From contig CAMEPL010000009.1 of assembly GCA_945931665.1 (NCBI GenBank), forward strand, positions 1-49,293: a DNA stretch of 49,293 nucleotides, in the 5' to 3' direction. The notes under the pieces were generated by a model, which saw nothing but the letters and a program-made list of their open reading frames with translations, did no database searches and was not told the origin of the DNA. Positions 42,465-49,293 of the stretch are shown piece after piece (the stretch's first letter is position 1; the number at the start of each line of letters is the position of its first letter). The position numbers and the translations under genes are program-made. The stretch comes from an uncultured Clostridium sp. Its GTDB lineage: Bacteria > Bacillota > Clostridia > Peptostreptococcales > Peptostreptococcaceae.

Positions 42465-44744
42465 TTATTTACCTAAGATACCCATTGCTATTTTTTCACT
42501 AGTCATAGGAAGCTCGTTAATCCAAACTCCACTAGCATTGTATATAGCATGGCATAATGCTGGAGATGGCGTATTTATAACTAATTCACCTATTGATTTT
42601 GCACCAAATGGTCCACTTGGTTCATAACTTGATTCAAATTCTACTCTTATATTACCCATATCAAGTCTTGTAGGTATTTTGTATTGCATAAATGAATCGT
42701 TTAATATTCTACCTCTTTGGTCGTATTGAACATCTTCATATAAAGCCATACCAATACCTTGTACTAAACCGCCTTCTGTCTGTACAGTTGCAAGTGCTGG
42801 GTTTATTACTGTTCCACAGTCTACACATGTCGCATAATCTATTATTTCAACGTGTCCTGTCTCTTTATCTAATTCTATTTCAACAGCACCTGCCATATAT
42901 GGTGGTGGTGAAACTGGAGTTTTTTCTTTAGCTGTAGCAGTTAATGTATGGTTGCTGTAACACATTGCATTATTTGCTATATCTTTTAAACTTATACTTT
43001 TTTCTTCTTTTATAGAATATACTTTTTCTCCATCAAAATCAGCATCTTCTACATTTATCTCAAGCATATCAGCACCTGCTGCTATTATTTTCTCTCTAAG
43101 CATTTGACAAGTCTTTATAGTTGCATTTCCTGTTAAGTATGTTGTACTCGATGCATAAGAACCTGAGTCATATGGAGAAATATCTGTATCAACTCCATAA
43201 ACTACTATATTATCTACATGCGTATCTAAACAATCAGCTGCCATTTGGGCAAGTATTGTATCACACCCTGTACCCATATCAGTTGCACCTATCATCATTG
43301 AATAGAATCCGTCGTCATTTACTTTTATAGTTACACTTGCAACGTCGACATTACTTATCGCTGAACCTTGCATTGCAACAGCAAGACCAACAGATCTTAC
43401 TTTTCCATTTCCTAAATCTTTACACGGATATTTTTCATCCCAATTTATCATTTCTTTTACTTTGTCTAAACATTTTTCAAGTGTACATGAATTTGCTGTT
43501 TCTCCATGATAAGCCGGCATGTAGTCCCCTTCTTGTATAAGGTTCTTTTTCTTAAATTCAATAGGGTCCATATTCATTTTTAAAGCTAATTTATTCATTG
43601 TTGTTTCTAATGCATAAACACCTTGTGTTGCTCCATACCCCCTATAAGCACCTGCTGGTATTGTATTTGAATAAACACCGTCAAATGCAAATTTAAATGC
43701 ATTTACATGACTTGTATATAGAGGTAGTGATTTTTGACCTGTTAAACCTATTGTAGTCGGTGTATGGTCTCCAAATGCACCTGCATTTGATAATGTGTAA
43801 AGTGAGGCCGCTTTTAGCTTTCCATTTTCGTCAGCACCTAATTTTACAGTTATTTGCATTTGATGTCTTGGACTTGATGCTATTTGACTTTCTTTACGGC
43901 TATATACTATTTTTGCTGGTTTACCAGTTTTCCAAGTAACTAATGCTGGGAATATCTCATTTACTACACTTTGTTTTGCACCAAATCCCCCACCTATTCT
44001 CGGTTTGATTACTCTTATATTTGATTTTGATGTATTAAGCGCAGTTGCAAGTATTCTTCTAACATGGAATGGAACTTGTGTAGCAGCAACACATACAAGT
44101 CTTCCGTACGCATCTTTATAAGTGTATGCTCTAAAAGTCTCCATCATTGTTTGTTGATTTGCTTTTGTTAAATAAGTTTCTTCTATTACATATTTACATT
44201 TTTCAAATTCAGCATCTACATCGCCTTCTTCCATTACATCATGGCAGATTAAGTTTCTTTTTACATCTGGTGAAATTGGCACTTTTATTTCCCAATCATC
44301 TTCTGGATGAACTACTACTTTATTATCTAGAGCTTCTCTAAAATCAAGTACTGGTTCTAATACTTCATACTCTACTTTTATCATTTTTAAAGCTCTATCA
44401 ACACATTTTTCGTTTTCACCTGCAACTATTGCTACAGCATCCCCGACATATCTAACTCTCTCATCTAGTATTTTTCTATCATATGGACTAAGTTCTGGAT
44501 AAGTTTGACCTGCAGTTGTAAATCTAGTGTCTGGTGCATCTTCCCAAGTTAATATACATTCAATCCCAGGAACTTTAAGTGCAACATCTTTTTTTACATT
44601 TTTAACTAGTGCATGGGCATGAGGCGAACGAAGTACCTTTACTATAAGTGCATCTTTTGGTGCTATATCATCAGTATATACAGCTTGTCCTGTAACTAAA
44701 GCCATAGCATCTTTTTTCATAACTCGATTATTTACAAACTTCAT
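42465..44744 (-). CDS. Xanthine dehydrogenase-type molybdenum-binding subunit
   Basis: The 759-residue catalytic subunit of a xanthine oxidase family hydroxylase. The N-terminal a/b hammerhead domain (AVYTDDIAPKDALIVKVLRSPHAHALV) and the cofactor-binding domain (RIGGGFGAKQ, AYRGYGATQGVYALE, GATDMGTGCDTILAQ, GGLVQGIGMALYEDV) are intact. GPFGAKSIGE near the C-terminus holds the catalytic Glu. Substrate is inferred as xanthine or another purine from the permease and operon. Its ATG overlaps the 2Fe-2S gene by 17 bp; AAGGAGG precedes it. Confidence 0.94.
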   Translation of the reverse strand: MKFVNNRVMKKDAMALVTGQAVYTDDIAPKDALIVKVLRSPHAHALVKNVKKDVALKVPGIECILTWEDAPDTRFTTAGQTYPELSPYDRKILDERVRYVGDAVAIVAGENEKCVDRALKMIKVEYEVLEPVLDFREALDNKVVVHPEDDWEIKVPISPDVKRNLICHDVMEEGDVDAEFEKCKYVIEETYLTKANQQTMMETFRAYTYKDAYGRLVCVAATQVPFHVRRILATALNTSKSNIRVIKPRIGGGFGAKQSVVNEIFPALVTWKTGKPAKIVYSRKESQIASSPRHQMQITVKLGADENGKLKAASLYTLSNAGAFGDHTPTTIGLTGQKSLPLYTSHVNAFKFAFDGVYSNTIPAGAYRGYGATQGVYALETTMNKLALKMNMDPIEFKKKNLIQEGDYMPAYHGETANSCTLEKCLDKVKEMINWDEKYPCKDLGNGKVRSVGLAVAMQGSAISNVDVASVTIKVNDDGFYSMMIGATDMGTGCDTILAQMAADCLDTHVDNIVVYGVDTDISPYDSGSYASSTTYLTGNATIKTCQMLREKIIAAGADMLEINVEDADFDGEKVYSIKEEKSISLKDIANNAMCYSNHTLTATAKEKTPVSPPPYMAGAVEIELDKETGHVEIIDYATCVDCGTVINPALATVQTEGGLVQGIGMALYEDVQYDQRGRILNDSFMQYKIPTRLDMGNIRVEFESSYEPSGPFGAKSIGELVINTPSPALCHAIYNASGVWINELPMTSEKIAMGILGK

Positions 44745-45207
44745 GATTTACTGCCTCCTTATTTCTATCTAAATATTTTTTTATAGCTCTTAATTGACCT
44801 TGATATCCTGTACATCTACATAGATTTCCAGCTAAATATTCTTTTATTTCTCTTTCAGTTGGATTTTCTAATTCATCTTCCATAGCAAGGACGTTCATTA
44901 TAAATCCTGGTGAACAATATCCACATTGTTCAGCACCTTCTTTAGCTAAAAATGTTCCAAAATCTATTGCTCTATCTTGAACACCTTCTAGTGTAATCAC
45001 GTGTTTATTATTTACTTGAGCTGCAAGAGTTGAACATGAAAGAACTGGCTTTTTGTCTACCCATACTGTACATAGACCACAGTTTGCAGTTTCACATCCT
45101 CTTTTTACTGAATAACAACCTTTGCTTCTAACATATTCAAGTAATAATATGTCTGGCTCTATTTCGTCTTTTATCATTTTTCCATTTAACCAAAACTTAA
45201 TTTCCAT
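44728..45207 (-). CDS. Xanthine dehydrogenase-type 2Fe-2S subunit
   Basis: A 159-residue electron-transfer subunit with two [2Fe-2S] clusters. The N-terminal plant-ferredoxin cluster is CYSVKRGCETANCGLCTVW ... C; the C-terminal all-helical cluster is EQCGYCSPGFIM and GNLCRCTGYQ. All eight Cys are visible. It is 2 nt downstream of the FAD subunit gene and overlaps the large subunit gene, a tightly coupled trio. Confidence 0.95.
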   Translation of the reverse strand: MEIKFWLNGKMIKDEIEPDILLLEYVRSKGCYSVKRGCETANCGLCTVWVDKKPVLSCSTLAAQVNNKHVITLEGVQDRAIDFGTFLAKEGAEQCGYCSPGFIMNVLAMEDELENPTEREIKEYLAGNLCRCTGYQGQLRAIKKYLDRNKEAVNHEVCK

Positions 45208-45209
45208 AT

Positions 45210-45998
45210 CTACATACCTCCAACTTCATTTATACATCTCTTAACTAAAACTTTACATAGATGGCTTCTAAATTCTTTACTTGCTCTCATATTGCTTCCA
45301 AACGTTAATTTACTTTCAACGTAATCTGCAAATTTTTCTATTTCCTCTGCAGTAGGTTCTAAACTCAAAATATTTTCATCATCTAATACTAAAGCTGCTT
45401 TTTGTGGTCTAGCCCCGATTGCCACTTCAAATTTATCTTTTGTTTTTGATACTGCACAAGTAAGTACAGGGAAATCCGTTGATATATTTCTATGAGACAT
45501 ATAGCTTATTTTCCTATTATCTTTTTTTATTATAATTTTTTCTAATATATCATTATCATAAGGCATGTTTACAAATTCTTTCATAGGTATTACTCCGCCT
45601 TTATAAAGTTTTACATAGCTATCTAAAGCTAAGAAACATGTAAGAGGATCTGAAAATCCAAATCTTGAAAAAATACTACCACCAACAGTTGCACAGTTTC
45701 TAAATTGAACCCCAACTATACTCTTTACAGAATTTTTTATAGCATCATTAAAATACTCATTAAGTTCTTTATGAGTTTCTAAATCTCTAAGTGTGGCCAT
45801 AGCTCCAATTTCAAAACACTCTTCATTTTCCTCAATCTTATCTAAACCTAAATTAGATAAATCAATAGCTGTTTGGATAGATTTTTTGCCCATCTTCATC
45901 CATAAAAGTCCGCCTAATATATTTGCTTTTCTGCTTTGATTTAATTTATAAGCTTCCTCCAAGCTATCTACAACAACATATTTTTTAATAGTAAACAT
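45210..45998 (-). CDS. Xanthine dehydrogenase-type FAD-binding subunit
   Basis: A 262-residue subunit passing electrons from iron-sulfur clusters to NAD or another acceptor. The FAD loop is KANILGGLLWMKMG (degenerate compared with the usual AGGTDL motif), with NSVKSIVGVQFRNCATVGGSIFSRFGFSDPLTCFLALDSYVKL as the second FAD region. AGGAGGATTAG precedes the ATG. It is the first gene of the dehydrogenase operon, about 30 nt downstream of a terminator-like leader structure. Confidence 0.9.
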   Translation of the reverse strand: MFTIKKYVVVDSLEEAYKLNQSRKANILGGLLWMKMGKKSIQTAIDLSNLGLDKIEENEECFEIGAMATLRDLETHKELNEYFNDAIKNSVKSIVGVQFRNCATVGGSIFSRFGFSDPLTCFLALDSYVKLYKGGVIPMKEFVNMPYDNDILEKIIIKKDNRKISYMSHRNISTDFPVLTCAVSKTKDKFEVAIGARPQKAALVLDDENILSLEPTAEEIEKFADYVESKLTFGSNMRASKEFRSHLCKVLVKRCINEVGGM

Positions 45999-46029
45999 CT
46001 AATCCTCCTATTTTATAAACGTATTTACA

Positions 46030-46105
46030 CAAAAAGAGACAAACATCACAGTCTGTCTCCTTTGTAGAAAAGAAGGCTCATTTGAGCTCCAAAGGTCTTC
46101 TTCCC
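46030..46105 (-). ncRNA. Structured leader with terminator upstream of the xanthine dehydrogenase operon
   Basis: Minus-strand order: GGGAAGAAG (46105-46097) pairs with CTTCTTTTC (46075-46067). The 9-nt segment between contains CCTTTG (46095-46090). A GCTC-AAAT-GAGC hairpin is at 46087-46076. Then TA and CAAAGG (46064-46059), which can pair with CCTTTG as a pseudoknot. CAAAGG also extends the following terminator stem GAGACAGAC / GTTTGTCTC (46059-46036), which ends in T5. Shared use of CAAAGG suggests a switch. It matches no riboswitch class I recognise. Confidence 0.5.
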
Positions 46106-46208
46106 TTTATATTTAAATACTTAATTTTAATTCATATCTAAACTCAATTTATTCTATCATAACTATATATTTACTTCTAGATTATTTTTAAGATTTTAAG
46201 AAATTTTT

Positions 46209-47531
46209 CTATGCTTCTATTTTTTGCTTTTCATATTCTTCTTTGTTTTTAGGCAATACTAAATTTAAAACAGTAGCGACTACAAACGTCATTATTATAC
46301 CGTTTTGTGCAAATATATTTGATACCCAAGCTGGACATTGAGCTAGTACTTCTGGTACATTTCCAACTCCAACACCTATACCTATAGCTAAAGCTACTAT
46401 AAGACTATTTCTCGCATCTAAAGTTTCTCTAGATAATGATTGTATACCACTTACAAGTATCATAGAAAACATTATAACTGCTGCTCCACCTAATACCGAT
46501 TGTGGCATAACTGAGAATACTGCACTTAATTTAGGACAGAATCCACATAAAATTAAGAATAACGCACCAGTCATTATTACGAATCTATTTACGATTTTAG
46601 TAACTGTTACAAGACCTACATTTTGGCTAAAAGATGTATTTGGTAATATTCCGAATATAGCAGCAACAAAACTACCTACGCCATCTGCCATAACACCACC
46701 AGACAACTCTCTATCAGTAGCTTCTCTTCCAAGTCCTCCATTTGTTATACCTGATATATCACCAACAGTTTCTACTGTTGTAGCTACAAACATAATTCCC
46801 ATAGCTATTATAGCTTCAAGATTAAACTCAAATGGAACAACCATTGGATGTGGTAAAGAGAACCAAGCACTTTCTCTTACTTGTGTAAAATCCACCATAT
46901 TTAAGCATATAGCTAATATGTATCCAACTATTATACCTATTAATATAGATGAATCATTTAAAAATCCTTTAAATTGTTTTAGTATTAATATTATAACCAT
47001 AACTGTTGTCCCTACTAATAAATGGTTTAAAGAACCGAAGTCTTCTGCTCCAGAACCTCCACCAAAATACTTAATTCCAACTGGCAATAAAGATAATCCT
47101 ATAGATATTATAACTAGACTTGTTACAATTGGTGGGAATAACTTTTTAAGCGGCTTTATAAAGAATCCTAAAAACAATTCTATTAATCCTCCAACTAAAG
47201 TCGCACCTATTATTGAACCATATCCATATTGTGCACCTATTGCTTGTGCTGTACCGATAAATCCTGAACTTGTACCCATTACTATAGGAAGTTTTGCTCC
47301 AACTGCTCCTATAGGATATAGCTGAATTAATGTGATTAACCCTGCTACAAACATTGAATTTTGAATAAGCATTGATCTTAACCCTGAATCTATATTTAAT
47401 AATCCACATACTATTATAAGTGGTGAAATATTTCCTAGAAACATAGCAAGAACATGTTGTATTCCTAGAGGCACCGCTCTTTTAAGCTCTACCCTTCCAT
47501 CTAACTCGTAAATTGAACCTTTTTTCCCCAT
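46209..47531 (-). CDS. NCS2 family xanthine/uracil permease
   Basis: Purine or pyrimidine importer of 440 residues with about 12-14 spans. Family motifs are GTSSGFIGTAQAIG, FVATTVETVGDISGITNGGLGREATDRELSGGVMADGVGSFVAAIFG and NTSFSQNVGLVTVTKIVNRFV. The QNVGLVxxTxVxxR motif is closer to xanthine/urate members than to uracil-only ones, and the downstream dehydrogenase agrees. AAGAAGGAGCG precedes the ATG. An extended -10 (TGGTATATT) lies about 55 nt upstream. Confidence 0.92.
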   Translation of the reverse strand: MGKKGSIYELDGRVELKRAVPLGIQHVLAMFLGNISPLIIVCGLLNIDSGLRSMLIQNSMFVAGLITLIQLYPIGAVGAKLPIVMGTSSGFIGTAQAIGAQYGYGSIIGATLVGGLIELFLGFFIKPLKKLFPPIVTSLVIISIGLSLLPVGIKYFGGGSGAEDFGSLNHLLVGTTVMVIILILKQFKGFLNDSSILIGIIVGYILAICLNMVDFTQVRESAWFSLPHPMVVPFEFNLEAIIAMGIMFVATTVETVGDISGITNGGLGREATDRELSGGVMADGVGSFVAAIFGILPNTSFSQNVGLVTVTKIVNRFVIMTGALFLILCGFCPKLSAVFSVMPQSVLGGAAVIMFSMILVSGIQSLSRETLDARNSLIVALAIGIGVGVGNVPEVLAQCPAWVSNIFAQNGIIMTFVVATVLNLVLPKNKEEYEKQKIEA

Positions 47532-47546
47532 AATACGCTCCTTCTT

Positions 47547-47581
47547 AAATAATTACTAATCACTCCAAAATAATTACTAAT
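47547..47581. repeat. 14-bp direct repeat in the permease leader
   Basis: AAATAATTACTAAT occurs at 47547-47560 and 47568-47581. The 21-bp offset is two helical turns, as expected for cooperative protein binding downstream of the promoter. Confidence 0.55.
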
Positions 47582-47740
47582 AAAATATACCATATATACA
47601 AACAAATTTCTATATTTTTTTTATATTTTTCGTATTTTTTTGTCTAACAATGCTTTTTAATAAGAAAACAAATCATATTAATTCGTGTTTTCGAATAATT
47701 TCGCCATCCATCAAATTCATTCAAATTAATTTTTCACTTA

Positions 47741-47753
47741 ATAGTTCGGATAT
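47741..47753 (-). promoter_or_regulatory. PurBox-like site
   Basis: Minus strand ATATCCGAACTAT matches the Bacillus PurR consensus AWWWCCGAACWWT at all 13 positions. A weaker 10-of-13 match (GTTTTCGAATAAT) is on the plus strand near 47687-47699. Confidence 0.5.
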
Positions 47754-47855
47754 TAATTAAATTTAAGGTATAAAAATATTGATAAAATTATCAAAAAGTA
47801 TTATGATGAATTTTATATACAATATATATAGAATAAAAAATGAAGGGGGTAGTTT

Positions 47856-49293
47856 ATGAGTAAAAAAAGAACACTTCAAAATAACTTAAGTTATGCTCTT
47901 AGGTATATGTTTGATAATTATGGTATGAATATCTTTCTAGATTCTCAAAAATTTTTAATAACTCTAGATAATTTAATACCTACATTAGAAGAAGAACTTA
48001 AATTAGTTAAGTTTGCAATTGAAAAAAATGCACTCTCTACAATATTAAATTCTCATAATCAAAGAGATGTAGATAGAAATTTTGCTTATTTAAGAGCAAA
48101 AACTATTCTTACCAAAAATGGAGTATCAGAAAAAGGTGCAATATACATATTAGATTGCTTTTTATATGCACTTGACTGGGTGGATGATTTTCCTGATTAT
48201 GAAGATTTATCTGATGAAGACTTTAAAATTTCTGAAGTTGTTAGTGAAGATGCTAAAAACAAGGCTTTCGACGAAAAGCTTAGTTCACAGGCACACAACA
48301 AAAATATTAAAAATAAGCCTGTTATATCATTAAACAAGCAAGTTCCTAATGAAACTGATGAAAATAAAACTTCACAACTCGAACCTGTTCATTTTGAAGG
48401 AAAAAGTTTATCTTCTACTAAAAAAGAGCCTTTAGAAGAAAATACTATCGATAAAGAAGATACTCAAAAAATGGATGTTAAACGTGATAAATCAGAACCG
48501 GAAGTTAGTTCAAAATATTACTTGAATCATAATTTTGATGATGAAGATAAATATGACGACTATGATGATTATGATGATGATTACGAATCTGGTCCTAATT
48601 TCAAAAAAATAGCTTTGATTCTGATACCTATAGTTATTTTAGGTTGTATAGCATTCTTTATATTCAGAAGTTTGACAACAGAAGCCCAACCGGTTGTATC
48701 TGGTGTCTCTATAACTACAGAGTATCAAATAGAAAATGGTGTTTATGTATTACCTGTCAATAAAGAAACTGATTTAAATGTTATAATACAAAGTAGCAAT
48801 TCAAAAAAATTAGATTTATCTAAGTTAAGTTTCAAAATTGAAGACGAGTCAATTTGTAACCTTAAAAATGACGGTAAAAAATGTACTATAACAGGCTTAA
48901 AAGAAGGAAATACTAAATTAGTAGTAATTTATAATAATGAAATTATAGATTCTATTGATTTATCTTTTAAAGAGTTTGTTAAAGACAAAGATACAGAGGA
49001 CTCTGATAATAAGAAAGAAGATTCTAAATCAGAAAGTAATACAAAAAAAGAAAATAGCACTACACAAAATAATAGTAGTAACTCTAATACTAACAGTAAT
49101 AACTCTAGTAATGGTAATAGTGGTTCTACTTCTAGTGGTGGCTCTAGTTCTGGCAGTGGTTCTGGTACTGGCGGTAGTTCTGGTACTGGTGGTGGTTCTG
49201 GTACTGGTGGCGGCTCTGGTTCTGGTAGTGGTTCCGGTACTGGTGGCGGCTCTGGTTCTGGTAGTGGTTCCAGTTCTGGTGGCGGCTCTGGGT
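47856..49293 (+). CDS. Membrane protein with Gly/Ser-rich tail, unknown (partial)
   Basis: Read by hand from ATG 47856 (GAAGGGGG before it) to the right edge; 479 codons are open. Residues 1-108 form a helical cytosolic domain (NLSYALRYMFDNYGMNIFLD, AKTILTKNGVSEKGAIYILDCFLYALDW). Residues 110-249 are an acidic, disordered linker (DKYDDYDDYDDDYES). One span lies at 251-270. An outside domain of about 95 residues looks Ig-like (VSGVSITTEYQIENGVYVLPVNKETDLNVII). From about residue 390 it is Ser/Asn- then Gly/Ser/Thr-rich repeats to the window end. The 3' end is missing and the family is unknown. Confidence 0.75.
   Translation, partial: MSKKRTLQNNLSYALRYMFDNYGMNIFLDSQKFLITLDNLIPTLEEELKLVKFAIEKNALSTILNSHNQRDVDRNFAYLRAKTILTKNGVSEKGAIYILDCFLYALDWVDDFPDYEDLSDEDFKISEVVSEDAKNKAFDEKLSSQAHNKNIKNKPVISLNKQVPNETDENKTSQLEPVHFEGKSLSSTKKEPLEENTIDKEDTQKMDVKRDKSEPEVSSKYYLNHNFDDEDKYDDYDDYDDDYESGPNFKKIALILIPIVILGCIAFFIFRSLTTEAQPVVSGVSITTEYQIENGVYVLPVNKETDLNVIIQSSNSKKLDLSKLSFKIEDESICNLKNDGKKCTITGLKEGNTKLVVIYNNEIIDSIDLSFKEFVKDKDTEDSDNKKEDSKSESNTKKENSTTQNNSSNSNTNSNNSSNGNSGSTSSGGSSSGSGSGTGGSSGTGGGSGTGGGSGSGSGSGTGGGSGSGSGSSSGGGSG
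49100..49293 (+). repeat. Gly/Ser/Thr-coding minisatellite
   Basis: Imperfect GGT/GGC-TCT/ACT/AGT codon repeats, with a 36-bp higher-order period visible (GGTGGCGGCTCTGG at 49206 and again at 49242). It is far richer in G than the surrounding DNA and prone to length change. Confidence 0.75.

Larger units (their letters stand above)
47532..47855. other. Divergent regulatory region between permease and membrane-protein genes
   Basis: About 320 bp without a gene. It contains a 14-bp direct repeat (47547-47581), the permease promoter, a PurBox-like site (47741-47753) and an inverted repeat TTGATAA-AA-TTATCAA (47779-47794). No purine-riboswitch core was recognised. Confidence 0.55.

Noticed and set aside
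47532-47740. Purine riboswitch before the xanthine/uracil permease
   Set aside because: I looked for the conserved three-way-junction core and loop sequences and did not find them; the leader after the promoter is only about 50 nt.
47779-47794. FNR or Rex site upstream of the Gly/Ser-tail gene
   Set aside because: TTGATAA-AA-TTATCAA is a clean inverted repeat, but the half-site spacing fits neither FNR (TTGAT-N4-ATCAA) nor Rex (TTGTTAA-N4-TTAACAA).

Overview
The window is AT-rich, densely coded bacterial DNA that looks like a low-GC clostridium, most likely family Peptostreptococcaceae (the Clostridioides / Paeniclostridium / Romboutsia neighbourhood). The evidence is the Gram-positive ribosome-binding sites (AGGAGG), the TTG/GTG starts, the Firmicute-type rpsB-tsf-pyrH-frr-uppS-cdsA-dxr-rseP-ispG order, VanW/3D-domain cell-wall proteins and a selenium-dependent molybdenum hydroxylase cluster. 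I cannot fix genus or species from sequence alone. No rRNA, tRNA, CRISPR array, insertion sequence or prophage was seen.

Left part (1-14.5 kb): the 5' part of murE (cut by the window edge); a DtxR-family regulator divergent from feoAB, with a DtxR-type palindrome in the feoA promoter; a small membrane protein; an extra sigma-70 factor; a degenerate HsdR-N-like protein with a His/Cys metal-binding tail; a secreted DUF1002 protein behind a perfect 32-bp tandem duplication; proC; a Ppx/GppA phosphatase; a lipoprotein; and a two-gene osmoprotectant-type ABC transporter (fused permease/binding protein plus CBS-domain ATPase).

Middle (14.5-25.3 kb, all minus strand): an AIM24 protein, then ispG, rseP, dxr, cdsA, uppS, a small unknown gene, frr, pyrH, tsf, rpsB and dacF. 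This is the core translation / isoprenoid / phospholipid / envelope block. Two intrinsic terminators divide it into rpsB-tsf, pyrH-cdsA and dxr-ispG sub-units. A promoter and a possible autoregulatory leader precede rpsB.

Accessory part (25.3-38.9 kb): a pentapeptide-repeat potassium-channel-like protein; a self-contained five-gene unit with its own promoter and terminator (VWA/DUF2201 metallopeptidase-like protein, MoxR-like AAA ATPase and three proteins I do not recognise), which is the best candidate for an undescribed system; a pseudokinase with an AI-2E family exporter; a VanW protein; a 54-residue protein preceded by a LexA-type box; an orphan iron-hydrogenase-type regulator; a membrane protein with a G9 tract as its ribosome-binding site; an 11-residue-repeat miniprotein; and a secreted SH3/3D cell-wall enzyme with several WalR-like boxes upstream.

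Right part (39.2-49.3 kb): a selenium-dependent xanthine dehydrogenase operon (FAD, 2Fe-2S and molybdenum subunits, MocA, YqeC, YqeB, XdhC) preceded by a xanthine/uracil permease. A structured, terminator-linked leader lies in front of the dehydrogenase genes and a PurBox-like site lies upstream of the permease. The window ends inside a membrane protein with a long Gly/Ser-rich tail. Purine import, purine oxidation and cofactor maturation form one functional module.
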